A stretch of 64,000 nt of DNA from Isochrysis galbana. Lineage: Eukaryota; Haptophyta; Isochrysidales; Isochrysidaceae. The position numbers were made by a program, and so were the translations under genes. How positions within the stretch are numbered: position 1 is the stretch's first letter; each line of letters opens with the position of its first letter. The stretch is from the NCBI GenBank assembly GCA_018136815.1, contig CM030936.1, positions 6,597,505-6,661,504 on the forward strand. The letters run 5' to 3'. Positions 46,078-59,201 of the stretch are shown here, one piece after another. The notes beneath the pieces were generated by a model, which did not search any database, was not told where the DNA came from, and saw only the letters and a list, made by a program, of their open reading frames with translations.

Positions 46078-46490
46078 GGCCCCCCTTCCGGTATCTTGAC
46101 TTCCTCACACTGCGAGTTTTTTTTTTGAACATGACCAAGTTTCTACCGAGCTCCGTCCATACTGGAAAAGTGAGAAAGTGAAGGGCCATGTCAGGAAAAT
46201 CACCGTTTTTGGGTCCGGATCCGGACGACCCCCGTTTAAGCTAATTCTAAGACTCTTACTATAGTTTATAGTTTTTGCTCTATTGTATACTAATGATATT
46301 AATTAAATAAAATGATATAATATGTATACTCTATACAGTACAGATACCCTAAGGTACACAGTCTACGCTCCTACGTACCTCTATGTTGAGAGGTTTTCCC
46401 CGAGGGGTCGTAAATGCGCATTTTGCATGTTTTTGAGGCCCCCCTTCCGGTATCTTGACTTCCTCCACACTGCGAGTTTTGTTTTTGGAG
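46009..46490 (+). repeat. Direct repeat of the LINE tail, about 120 bp, two copies
   Basis: TCCTACGTACCTCTATGTTG at 46010 recurs at 46370. Both continue through AGAGGTTTTCCCCGAGGGGTC, AAATGCGCATTTTGCATG and CCCCCCTTCCGGTATCTTGA to a T-rich end. The 240-bp spacer is AT-rich. Confidence 0.9.
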
Positions 46491-46870
46491 AGTGGTCTTC
46501 TTTTCTGACCGCGCTTGAGTAGGGTCCTCTCCATGGCGCCCTCGATGTACCATCCTCTTGTGACCGAGGGGGTGCTCGAGATCCGCAGGCGATACCTAAG
46601 AAAAGAACCGCGTCCACGACCGCCACACTGGATCCACACCAAAGTGCGCGAGATCCGTGAAGAGATCGTCTGCTGTGAACGACCAAATTTTACCGGAAGA
46701 AAGAAATTTGACCGGAGCAAACAGCGAGGTTTTGACCGGAGGAAAAAGAGTCTTTGTCTTTCTTCCGATCAAAATCTTACCTTAAAAGGGTGTTTAAGCT
46801 AATTGTCGAGGCGCGGTGCCGCACGTGGTCTCGCACATTTTCTGAGGCTTGGGTTGTGACAGCGCGCGCG
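46491..46870. other. Spacer
   Basis: TTTTACCGGAAGAAAGAAAT and a near copy lie around 46690-46790, both adjacent to GACCGGA words. No gene is supported. Confidence 0.4.
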
Positions 46871-47029
46871 ATGATGGACGTGGACTATAGCAGCTTTTCG
46901 GAGAGTGACGACGGCATGGAGGTGGATTACACGCCGATGGACGTCGAGATCCCTGCTGCGCCGACGTACGTTCCTGCTGCGCCGACCTACGAGTACGAGA
47001 ACCGCGACCCCACCGAGATGCCGGCATAA
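46871..47029 (+). CDS. Small acidic ORF, 52 aa
   Basis: Reads MMDVDYSSFSESDDGMEVDY then TPMDVEIPAAPTYVPAAPTY, with a short internal repeat (PAAPTY twice). Composition is coding-like and acidic. It lies inside a LINE-derived region on the opposite strand, so it may be an element ORF or an exon of an unseen gene. The function is unknown. Confidence 0.3.
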   Translation: MMDVDYSSFSESDDGMEVDYTPMDVEIPAAPTYVPAAPTYEYENRDPTEMPA

Positions 47030-47289
47030 GGGCCACCCGGTCAGCCCAGGGTGGGAGAGGCCTCTGCCATGAGGCATGCCTATTGGAATTCCTGTGTGCT
47101 CTGTCCGTTGTGCCTCTGATGCTATCTGGCCAGACTGCCCCCCCCCAAGGGGGGGGGCCAGCATGGCTGTTGATTGAGTGTGGTGTGGCCGGGACCACGG
47201 GCCGTGTGGCGCGACCGGGGTCGCACTCAACTGCTCGGCCTCCGCAGGCCGCAGGCGGACGCGGTCGCTTCACCATCGACTGCTCCATG

Positions 47290-47400
47290 GGGACTGGTGG
47301 GGCGCCCTCGGCGGGGGGCCCGAAGGCGAGGGGAGTCGCCGCGGCGCGCTCCATCGCGACCGAGTATAAAGCTTAGTTGTTGTTATCGTGCGCGTATGCC
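47290..47400 (-). repeat. LINE-family 5' end copy (MERA start), minus strand
   Basis: On the minus strand, AACTAAGCTTTATACTCGGTCG precedes ATGGAGCGCGCC. It continues as the ORF MERAAATPLAFGPPAEGAPP, which matches the copy at 61601 (MERAGATPLSFGPPAEGAPP). The frame stays open to 46794. Confidence 0.7.
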
Positions 47401-47707
47401 GGGCATCCAATCAAGCCCGCGGCGGGCGGAGCGTGAGCTCTCACAGCCTTGCTCAGTATGAGCAACCGAGGCACGGCATAGGTGCCCTATCGTCTCAGAT
47501 TGGCGGGCATGCCTTTTACTACTTGACCTCAAATCGGCTCTACAAGTGAAGCGACCTATTGATTAGCGTTAGCTAGCCTGGCTAAAACTCCACTACTTTC
47601 TCGAGCGATGTATTGGGAATTGGGAATGGGCCAATGAGGACATCGACAAAGAGGACCGATCATGACTCGCAAGGCCCGGCTGATTCGATGTGCGGTCGTC
47701 TAGATGC

Positions 47708-50700
47708 TCAGCTCCTTCTGAGTTGTACAAGTGCGGGGCCTTTCTCCTTGAGCTCCACTATGTTATTCACACCGAGCAAGCCCATGGCACGTTCGAGCTC
47801 ATCTCTCAATAGGGTCACAACCTGCAACCGGAAGTCATAGCATATTGTGGCACTCCGGCAGCAAAAGTCTCGCGGTGGCCTCTTTCATCCAAGTGAACAG
47901 TGCTTGCTATCCAAAGTAGGTTCGGCAAGCAAGCTTGCATTCAACGCACTCAACCTAGCCCCTCTTGATCGTTTTGCTGTCGCGTTGCCGTGCTGCAGCG
48001 GACTCACCTTGTGCACTCCTGCTCGCCCTCCGGCGGCAAGGCCATAAAGATATGGTCTACCGATGGCTACACCATCGGCACCCAGCGCAAGTGCCTTGGC
48101 AATATCGACACCGCGCCGAACACCACCGTCAAGAATGAGCTGTGAGGGTGGGGGGGGCGCCAAGATCGAGCTAACCGTCAAAAGTGAGCGATGGGGGTGG
48201 GGGCCATAGTGTGCCGCTCGTGAGTGCTTCGCCGTGATGGCGAGAGCTCTGGAACGGGGCTACGCGGCTCAGCATGACAAGCGCATAGCCTCCGATCTCA
48301 CAAATGCCACGCACCCACCTGTGTGCTTGGTCCTACAGCCTCTCGAATAGATTCAATTACGTCAATTGGTGGCACCTAGTAACAAGAAATGGACAGCTTC
48401 TACCCTTATCACAAGGCCGTCGAGGTCCAGTGGGTGTCTCGCTACGCTCGCGGCGAGCTGTTCACGTGCCCAATGAGGACGCATGAACCTCACATCGCAC
48501 TTGACAGACCTATTTGTGGACGGAAGCATCGCTTACCGCTGTCTCAAGCTGCCTGCCACCATGGTTGGAGACCCAAACCGTACTGAATCCAGTCTTCGCG
48601 GCTCGTACTGCGTCGTCCGGCCGGACGACACCTTTCAGCGCAACATGACCCCCCCATTCGGCACATAGCCACTCGGCATCCTTCCAATCGAACGCCTGCA
48701 GGTAGTATGGCGGGAATGGGTGGGAGCGGTTGTCTAGAGATGTCTCAGCGGCGATCCCACCCGACCCGACTTTCTAGGCACAGCGGGCCTGAGAACTCAG
48801 AAGACAGTTGCTTCGTAGGGGGAGTAAGGGAAGCGCGGGCCTCCGGCTCCTTCTCCATCTTACCGGCTCAATCTGCGAGTTTACGTATGCCGCAATTGAG
48901 TCCGCAGTGACATCCTGTGATAATGCAAAGTAGGGATGACCACCACTCATGGCATTGGAATGGTGCTCGTTGCCAAGCATGGTACCGTCCTCGCGGAGTC
49001 CCGGTAAGACAAGGCAATACGCACCTGATCGACGAGGGCATACGAGTACGGCTTGCTTGTCAACCAGTCCCAAGTCCAGGCGGGAGACAGCGCGGCGCCC
49101 AAGCACTGCCGTAACGAATAGTTGGGAGGGACTGTAAAGCCCGTGCGGTGGTCCGCTTCGCGATTCCCAAACCACGAGAGGTCGGCGGTGAGCACCAAAT
49201 TCTATCATTGCAAGTAGTGTTGTAAAACATCGGTCTCGCACTGGAGGAGTACGGTGCCTTAGTGGCCCGAGTGCGGGCTATGCACAGCCATGATATAAAT
49301 CAGGGCTCTCCCTCCGCTCAGCAGCCCACCCATCGCACATGTGGAGCGCACACCTCAAACCCGGCGGCCCGAGCCCTCGCCAGTATCTCGCGTAAAAATC
49401 CGCGGTCACGCCAAACGTAGAGCTGGAATGCCCGAGGCAGTGTGCCCAGGAAGGCAGGCTCATTGTGCGACGTGGGTTCGTTACTGCGAAGGTGCGCTTG
49501 CGCAATCTCTTCAAATGTCGATGTTGAGAAGGAGGAGAGCGAGTACCTGCAAGTAGAATTTTATGGGCGGCATATGGTGTGCTGCACCAACTGCCCCCAT
49601 GCACCTCGGAAGAGCATCGTGGGTGCCGTGCAGACAAAGGGAGCGCCTCACAGCATCTCGAACTCAGCTGCAACACTGGCGACGGCGACCTCGCCCTCGC
49701 AATGAAACATTCGGTTGCCGGCAGTCGGTGAGGTGAAGAACGGAAGGCCAACAGGCACGCCGAAGAGGGAGGTGGAGAGGTCGACACGTCGTCCACGTGG
49801 ATGGGTCGAGACGCTTGCAGTGGGAAGATTTCCCGCCAGCACCTGCGGGTGACAGCATTGGAGGGGGCAACTTGTACAAGGTGCGCTGACAAGTCTCCCC
49901 TCCACGCGGCTTACGCCACTGCGCGTGCTCCATGCCACGGAATGAACGTACACCATGAAGTTGATCCCACTTGGAAGGCTAATATCGTGGTACACACTAT
50001 GAAGTCTATCCCACTTGGAACGCGAACGTCGTGGATTCGTCCTATTCTAGATGTTCAACGCATGACCGTTCGTTGCCTAATCCACTTCCTGGTCGCTCCA
50101 CCCCGAGATGCTCACACCGTGACAAAGCTCCATGAGAACACCTTGTTTGCCCTGCAGAGAGAGGCCGCTGTTTCCCACCCAACCAAGCGCGTCTGCTGCC
50201 TACACGCACTCGATTACTTACATGATGGTAAAGCCGCCTCGCAGCGAACGCCCAATATGCTCTGTGGTGACGCGAGCGGCCGCTCCGCTCCCGGAAGGGC
50301 GCAGCTCCTCCCGCGGTGGTGGCGTCTCCCTCGCGTCAAACACGTGAATCTGGGTGGGTAGCATGACACGTCGCTCCCCTCTCCACATCCCAGCTCCCCC
50401 CCCCCCCCCCGCCGGCGCGCCCCACCAGACCGCCTGGCGCACGTGGTAGTGCAGCTCCCTTGCCGAGAACGCCTGGTTCGCCCTGTGGAGCGCAATCTCA
50501 TCGTCTGCTCCAGAGTCGAGGTAGCCAAACACCATTGGGTGGGCTCTGGCACGCGCACACTCGCGGAGGTCGGAGACGTTCAGCGCGCGGTCGAGTCGAG
50601 CACGGTGCACACTTTCGAGCATAGGGCTTATCAGCGGTCGCGCTACAGCCAGCCAGGGCTGCAGGGATCCGTGAAGCCGAGGCACCACGCGGGACGCCAT

Positions 50701-50721
50701 CCCCGCCCCGCCACACCCCAT
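47708..50721 (-). CDS. FMN-dependent (S)-2-hydroxy-acid oxidase/L-lactate dehydrogenase, 9 exons, about 454 aa
   Basis: Oxidises L-lactate or glycolate-type 2-hydroxy acids to 2-oxo acids. Exons (minus): 50721-50431, 49842-49652, 49546-49354, 49201-49025, 48914-48864, 48695-48537, 48375-48319, 48139-48008 and 47821-47708; all junctions keep frame. Active-site pattern: Tyr in [23 protein letters not shown], Tyr in FQLYVWRDR, Asp/Arg in [16 protein letters not shown], Lys in [12 protein letters not shown], His/Arg in SNHGGRQLE, and the FMN phosphate region [20 protein letters not shown], then [12 protein letters not shown]. The Arg-rich N-terminus ([20 protein letters not shown] after a second ATG at 50700) suggests mitochondrial import. 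The C-terminus ends RRS, not a peroxisomal SKL. The exon 1 donor could instead be 12 bases earlier. Substrate (lactate versus glycolate) cannot be decided by eye. Confidence 0.92.
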
Positions 50722-51034
50722 ACGCCGAGAACGGCAGGTCTCTGTGAAGAGTATGGTTTCATGGCTCGGTGTGAATCCGTCTATGTGAATTATTTATTTC
50801 TACTAGCTACTAGAGGAAATTTTGCAAGGTTCTCGTAAGGTTTGAGGAGCGGAGTTGGAGCGGCTGCTTCCACACTCTTACAACCGCTCGGAAAAAGAAG
50901 AATTCCGCTGGTACTCGGTTCAAAAAAAATCTTCTTAAAAATTCCCGCTACATCTACATGTGCGGCGTGAGGCAGTGTGCTAGTGAACCTCCCTATACGA
51001 CCCAACCCTAACCCCTGTCAACCCCCTTCCCCTT

Positions 51035-51180
51035 CCCCAGTTCCCTCTTTAGCGGAGAAGCTGGTTCCGGGGAGGCCGTGCGCGCTGCTTCGGCCAGGAG
51101 TCGGAGAGAAGGGGGCGGGAGCCTGTGGCTTCTCCTGTGCTCTAACTTTGCTCGAGGTTCCCTCCCACCTCCCATGCATC
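51035..51180 (+). repeat. Dispersed repeat G, inverted partner of 57020-57190
   Basis: TTCCCTCTTTAGC, CTGGTTCCGGGGA, GGCCGTGCGCGCTGCTTCGG and GGAGAGAAGGGGGCGGGAG are shared with the reverse complement of 57020-57190. The two copies differ by small indels. Confidence 0.8.
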
Positions 51181-51940
51181 TGTGTGATCTTACTTTGATC
51201 TCCGCTGAGTTTTCTGCTAGTAAAGTTTTTAGCTATCCTAAGTGATGTTTCGTATATCCAATCCTCTCGCCGCCTGCGAGAGGTCCTCCGATGTTTCAAG
51301 GTTGAAGTCTTTATCCACCAAGTAAAGAGGGCTTATCACATCTTCCGTATATGTATGTTTGTTGCCAGGGGTTGAAAATTAACGTTCACATGGCCATTTG
51401 GGCCAAATACACTTGCTAAAGGAGGTGTTCACACAATCTGGAGAGCAAGGTGTTCACCATCTGTTCGTCACATGCCACATGGTGTTCAAGTGTTCAAGTA
51501 GTGTTCAAGATGTGCATCCGCGTGCACAGTAGCACCGCAGCACAGCCCTCACACCATACACCTAGTAGCTAGTAGTAAGTAGTTGCGGAAATCTGTGTAA
51601 GCAGTGCAAGGGGGCGAGTGTCTAGTGTCTAGTGTCTGGGCACCTTGGGGGCAGGATGGCATAGCGTCTTCCACCCATGGGGTCTATATGTAGTTAGCGG
51701 CGGGTGGCAGCGTGTCAATTTTTAATAAATAACCGTTCCTCACGATGAGGCGGCGGCGAGCGGCGGCGAGAGAGAGGAGACAGGGGCTCGTGAGCGTGGC
51801 GCTCAGCTGTGGGCCAGCCAGCCTCCCATGGCCCTAACCATGCCAACTGAATATTGTTGGATATATTTGGCTGACTGTGAAGGCAACGAGGGTGCGCCTG
51901 CCGCTGGCCGCTGGCATGCAGCGAGCCAGCGCAGGCGACA

Positions 51941-52112
51941 CTGTCATTCATGACGTGTTCGGCCGGGGCGCCCGTCGACACGTCAGAATGCGAGCGGGTG
52001 TTCTCGTTGATGAACAACATTAAGACGTCGGAGCGCTCTAAGGCACCTACTACATGCACATGCACTTCCAACACATAACTCACCGCCGGATAGGCACACA
52101 CACATAATAGAT
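51941..52112 (+). pseudogene. hAT transposase C-terminal scrap fused to a LINE scrap
   Basis: 51934-52040 reads FMTCSAGAPVDTSECERVFS then LMNNIKTSERSK. This is the hAT dimerisation-region signature (P.ST..CER.FS.MN.IKT..R). Starting about 15 bases later, 52055-52112 reads HMHFQHITHRRIGTHT and then stops, matching the LINE ORF2 segment HMHFKHITHRRIGTRN at about 45706. Both are fragments, so this is a nested or recombined remnant. Confidence 0.6.
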
Positions 52113-53442
52113 TCCCTGGTCGGGACTCCATATGTAGGTAGACTATCCAAACAAGAGCCAGAGTCCAGAGTCCTCCACTCATCTAGCTCATTTCCCAATC
52201 ACACCCAGCCACACCATAGCCACAGCTCCATCCAACCCACCACAATATGGGTGGAGGCGATTCGCTGGCTTGCGCGCGTATGTAGGCGGCATAGGCATAG
52301 GGGATCTCGATTCGGGAATGTATTATATGTGCGACATGTGCCTATTCGGCGGTGTGTTATGTGCTTGAAGCTTGAAGTGCATGTATGAGTCTCTCGTGGT
52401 GATTAGTGATTAGTGAGGAGGTGTATAAATAATATGCGGGCCACCCGTTTCCACGTGTCAATGTCTACCGTCTACCGGTCTACCGGTAGCGGTAGTCTGT
52501 AGTAGTCTTTCGCTCCATCTAAGTGGTCGATGGGTGATTTCGACGAGGTTTCGGTTTCGGCGCGCGGCCTGCCGCCCATTATCCGATTGATTGTTGATTG
52601 GCATGACCTTCTCAACTGGCAAAACAGCAGTGCCGAGGCCGAGCGAGGCACAGACAAGGCCTTCACTCTGCGCCTTAATTCATAATTGATTCGCGCTTTC
52701 GCCTCGCACACTATCGCCCGACTGAGCATTGCGTAGTCGTCATTCTTTGGCTTCAGACACCAGTTATCCTATTTAATGTGTGTACCCCCGGCACTGCTGT
52801 TGCTACACCGCGCGAGGTTCTAATCAAATGCGCGCCTCACCCCACTCTCAACCGCTACGTCCGTCCCTGGGTTCTGTCTCTCCTCTCTCCAGATCCCATC
52901 TTGCTCGGCAGGCACACACCACACCACACCATGCATACGCACCAACACGAGGCCACGAGCCAAAGCGGCTGGAGAGGAGACACCCTAGTCAGCTTCCCCA
53001 AATGCCCGATGCTCACTCAAGGAAAGCAATGACACAGCAACTCCTACTTGTGCTCCCATGCCTCCCATCGCGAGAGGTATGCACGAAGATGAGCCTCGGC
53101 GGCTCCTTCGCCGCAAGGGCCCCTGCCCATGCGCGGCTCGACAGTTTGACGAGTTGCGAGTGTCAGCGCAGCTGCGATGCAACTGTCGGGTGTCGAAGGC
53201 ACCGGCGGGTGACACCGAGTGAAGTGGTGCGGCATGCGCGAAGGCTCGTCCCGGAGCGTCGAGGTACGCCCCGAGAGCCCATTGGGAACGAATTGTAATT
53301 CGGCTCGGCGATCCATGGGCCGCAAACACACCCGCTCGACACTGACGGGGCGTCATAGTTTTGCCTCTCATTGTGCGACATGGACTGTGCACGCCCAGGC
53401 TTGACTGATAGCCCATTTCTCGCTTGGAAGACAGCTTCGAAT

Positions 53443-55121
<1,679 letters not shown>

Positions 55122-55690
55122 CACGTCTCTCTCCCCCCTTCTCTGTCTCTGTCTCTGTGTGCAGGAGGGGGGGGGGAGAGAGAGAGAAGGGGGGGGGCAA
55201 AGAAAGGTGAGGAGCGAATAGGGCATATCTAGGAGAAGAATAAAACGACTGCGGAGCAAGGAAAGAGACGAGGGGGTAAGAGGCGAAACGAAGACTTTGG
55301 TGAAGGCTAGAGAGCACCCGTCGATTATTCGTGTGAGCAGGTGGAGAGAGAAATAACTCAGTGAGGAGCAGGAAGGGAAAAGAGGGAGTAGGCGGGCTGG
55401 TTGAGGAGAGAGAGCGCGGGCGCGGGCCCCCCCCTCGAGACACCCCCGCGGTGCCCTGCGGGGGGGGGAAGGGCTGCTAGGTCTCTCTCTCTGGTGGCTG
55501 GCTTGCCGAGGCGAAGATACAGAAAGAAACTCTCCATATAAGAGGATAGTCTCTTTGGGCGCGAGAAGCCGGCGAGGAGCGGGGTGGGAAGAGAGAATGA
55601 ATCCCGACAGCGCGACGGCGGCGGTGTGACTGACGGTTGGGGGTGTGAATCGTTGAGACCACCGGGGGGGAGGGAAAGAATAATGTATGT
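55122..55690. other. Upstream flank of Ran
   Basis: G-runs and GA-rich pieces (55160-55200, 55430-55465). The Ran promoter should lie here. No gene is supported. Confidence 0.5.
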
Positions 55691-55705
55691 GTTGGGGAGG
55701 GGGGG

Positions 55706-56144
<439 letters not shown>

Positions 56145-56145
56145 G

Positions 56146-57467
56146 GGGAGCGCGCGACGAGAGGGGCCGCGCGCGCGCGGGAGCGAACAAAAAAATTGGG
56201 CGTCGGCGACAAAACAAAACTCTTGCGGTCGACAGGGCGGCGTCATCACCAAGACAGGAAGAAAAAAAACGTCCTAACCCTCGTATATGCCTAAAAACGG
56301 GATTTTGAGTGCTTGAATATCGGCTGAGGCACCCTGTGAGGCCCATATTTTTGGCTGGGAGGCCAGCACATATGCAGACTAGAACCCCCTAAGCAGTATA
56401 GCATAAGGATATGAGCTAACAATACAGTTCGCGTGGTGCGAAAACGCCGAAATCACGAAATTGGTCAAAAACGCAAAAAAACCTCCGACTTCTCCATAAG
56501 ACAACGGTGACACGGAAAAAGCACTGAAGATGGTAGTATGCGCCGGTGCCGTCATTGCACGCCAAGCACCTGAGCTGGGAGCGTTCGAGTAACTCCATTA
56601 TTGCACACTCTGCATATACCCATACCCATACCCATACCCACATCCATACCCATACCCACAGACACCCCTTTGTGCGTATTCGCACGCGCCACCTGCTTCG
56701 CCGGACCCCGTGACCCGGCGTTGCGAAGGCTGTCGGCGAGTGTGGCGGCGACCTTCCCCATTCCCCATGTCCACCAGCACGTGTTCTCGTGTTCCGTCCG
56801 CGACTGCACGTGCAACGACGCCGGGCTCAGATACTCTGACGAGTTCGTCATCATAGCCTGCATATCACACATCACACACAAGCCTGCCGGCTTGCCGGCT
56901 TGCGGCATCGCAACGGTGCCGCGGCATCGAGTGTCTCCGTCGCCCACCGGAGACAGAATAAGGCCACCTGTGGCCTGTGGTGCAATGCGGAACGAGAAGG
57001 GGAGGGAGGAGGTAGGAAGGGGAAGGGTGAAATGTGAAATGGCTGGCGAGCAATCCCGTTGGGCCAAAGAGACGAAGATGTCACAATCTCCCGCCCCCTT
57101 CTCTCCAACTCCTAGGGGCCGAAGCAGCGCGCACGGCCTCTCCCCGGAACCAGTATCTCCGCGGCTAAAGAGGGAACTGGGGAAGTGTCGCATTCGCGAA
57201 TCGACACTCGTTAGGCTTCTCTCTTCTCTTCGTCGTTCGGTATTTATCGTTAAAATTCTCTGCTGCTTTCTCTCGTTCTCGGTCAAAAGCTTCGCGTGGA
57301 CGCACATGATCTTGGGTTGTGGAGCGGGAAACGGCGGAGGGGGGGGAAATCTGCGGAAGGGGGGGGGGAAACTGCAGAGGGGGGGGGAAACTGCCGAGGG
57401 GGGGGTGAAATGCAGAAGGGGGCGGGAAGGGAATGCAGAGGGGCCCAGTTCTGTTACCTGCATTTCT
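56146..57467. other. Intergenic with tandem words and repeat G
   Basis: 56615-56660 is a CCCATA tandem run, 57020-57190 is the inverted copy of 51035-51180, and 57338-57430 repeats GGGGGGGGAAACTGCNGAGG-type units of about 25 bp. No gene is supported. Confidence 0.6.
57020..57190 (-). repeat. Dispersed repeat G, inverted copy
   Basis: Reverse-complement match to 51035-51180. Compared with that copy it has an extra CCGC, AGA and CCT around the conserved blocks. Confidence 0.8.
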
Positions 57468-57690
57468 TACCTTAAACGCGTGGACAATTACCGTAACAGT
57501 AAAAATAAAACTCCAATCTTCGAATTCCGAGACGAAAATCGGCGAACCAGGACTTGAGCCCAGGGAGAATCCGAAGCTGCACGCCTTGCTCGACCACGGC
57601 GAACATAGAAGACGGTATATAGCGAGGAAGGCTCGTACTCGTGCCGAAATATTCATGCCAAAAGGCCTGAATACAAATACAACACAATGT
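57468..57690 (-). repeat. Dispersed repeat F, inverted copy
   Basis: Reverse-complement match to 31024-31232 over about 200 bp (AAACGCGTGGACAATTACCG, AAAATAAAACTCCAATCTTC and more). Scattered substitutions indicate an older divergence than the 31386 tandem duplication. Confidence 0.8.
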
Positions 57691-58480
57691 GTCGGAGGGG
57701 GCCTACGAGCCCTACCAAGCCACCTCGATCGTGTCGCCGCGGTCCCGACCGCCCCACACCCTCGCGTCTTGGCAGAAGATGCGCCCGGAATCACAATTCC
57801 AATATTCCAATTCCCAACCCTCACCGCCATTTCGCACCGGACCACACCTTCATGACACCATGAACGAGCCTAAGCCAGAGATCATAAACCACATTTTATG
57901 AGCTCGGAACGGGCGCAAAGGCAAAGTGCAAAGTAGTGCACAACCTCCGTAGGTACCTATGAGACAACTTAGCGGTGCACAATGCACAATGGACAATGGA
58001 CAATGGCATCGACAATGTCACAAGAAGTCACAAACACAAACACAAACACCGTCCATTCGCCTACAGCCTACATGCTACATGGATCTGGGTATTAGAAAGC
58101 ACCAACTGCAAGACTTCAATTAAGTACAGCAAGCCCAGGCCAACACAACCACCTTCAACCGACTGACTACCGCCGCCATTCTAGCTAGCTACGTTCTACG
58201 CCGTTCCCGCGTTCCCGCTGACCGCTGAGCCGCAACCGCCGCACACCACCACCACGAAAGCGAACGCGCGGGGGCACTAAGAGCATGCGGAGCGCCGGCG
58301 CTTCTCCGATCCTTGCTCGCGGCTGCAGCGTCGCCGCACGGCCGCGTGTGAGGTGAGAATATCAAAAGGATTATTTATTACCACTCGCTAGTAGCTAGTA
58401 GCCTACAGCTATCTTATAAACATAGGCAAGGCTATTCTCAAGCACTAACAGACCAGCCAGGACAAAAATAGAGGCTTCGT
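57691..58480. other. Spacer including repeat C
   Basis: 58140-58350 is the plus-orientation copy of repeat C (see 44990-45240). 57975-58050 has ACAATG and CACAAACA words. No gene is supported. Confidence 0.6.
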
Positions 58481-58514
58481 CACTCGATGCCCCGTGGATG
58501 GGAGAGAGTGGTCT

Positions 58515-58521
58515 CATCTTC

Positions 58522-58556
<35 letters not shown>

Positions 58557-58559
58557 TCT

Positions 58560-58594
<35 letters not shown>

Positions 58595-58653
58595 CTTCTC
58601 TCTCTCTCTCTTCTTCTCTCTCTCTCTCTCCTCTCTCTTCTCTCTCTCTCTCT

Positions 58654-58690
<37 letters not shown>

Positions 58691-58749
58691 CTTCTCTCTC
58701 TCTCTCTTCTTCTCTCTCTCTCTCTCCTCTCTCTTCTCTCTCTCTCTCT

Positions 58750-58790
<41 letters not shown>

Positions 58791-58797
58791 CCCCCCC
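58515..58797. repeat. (CT)n tract with nested period
   Basis: CT dinucleotides interrupted by TTCTTC and CCTCTCTTC in a pattern that repeats about every 60-65 bp and doubles at roughly 125 bp, ending in a C run at 58789-58801. Confidence 0.93.
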
Positions 58798-59151
58798 CCC
58801 CCTCTCTCCCTCTCTCTTAGCTCTAGAGTAGAGTACCCCTAAAGAGGGTGTGCCACTCATCTACTTTACTCTCTCTCTCTCCCTCTCTAGAATAGAGTAG
58901 AGAGCGAGAGAGAGAGAGGGAGAAGACTGGCAGGGGCCCTCTTCCAGAAGATTATCTATGCTTAGAGAGAGAGAAAATAATAAGCAGGGAGGCGAGATGG
59001 AAGGTGGGAAGGGAGGAACAGGTCGGGCCGGCGGCGGGGGGGGGTTGGGGAGAGGGAGATAGCAGGAGTGCCGATAGGCAAGGATTGATTGAGAGAAGGT
59101 GGAGAAAGAAACAAGAGGAGCGGAGAGATGGACGGGAGAAGAGAGAGAGAG

Positions 59152-59197
<46 letters not shown>
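58798..59197. other. Upstream region of the 642-aa gene
   Basis: Low-complexity GA-rich DNA including a near-pure (GA)n at 59136-59197 that ends at the ATG. Confidence 0.6.

Positions 59198-59201
<4 letters not shown>

Larger units (their letters stand above)
50722..53442. other. Intergenic with transposon scraps
   Basis: Besides the repeat at 51035-51180 and the hAT/LINE scraps at 51941-52112, nothing is supported. 51440-51520 has several GTGTTCAAG/GTGTTCAC words. 52470-52500 has CTACCGGT palindromes. The frames at 52780-53300 overlap the Ran 3' side and look non-coding. Confidence 0.5.

Noticed and set aside
47083-47376. Plus-strand ORF MEFLCALSVVPLMLSGQ
   Set aside because: It overlaps the LINE-derived 5' end on the opposite strand, and a poly-C/poly-G hairpin at 47137-47160 runs through it. 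No supporting motif.
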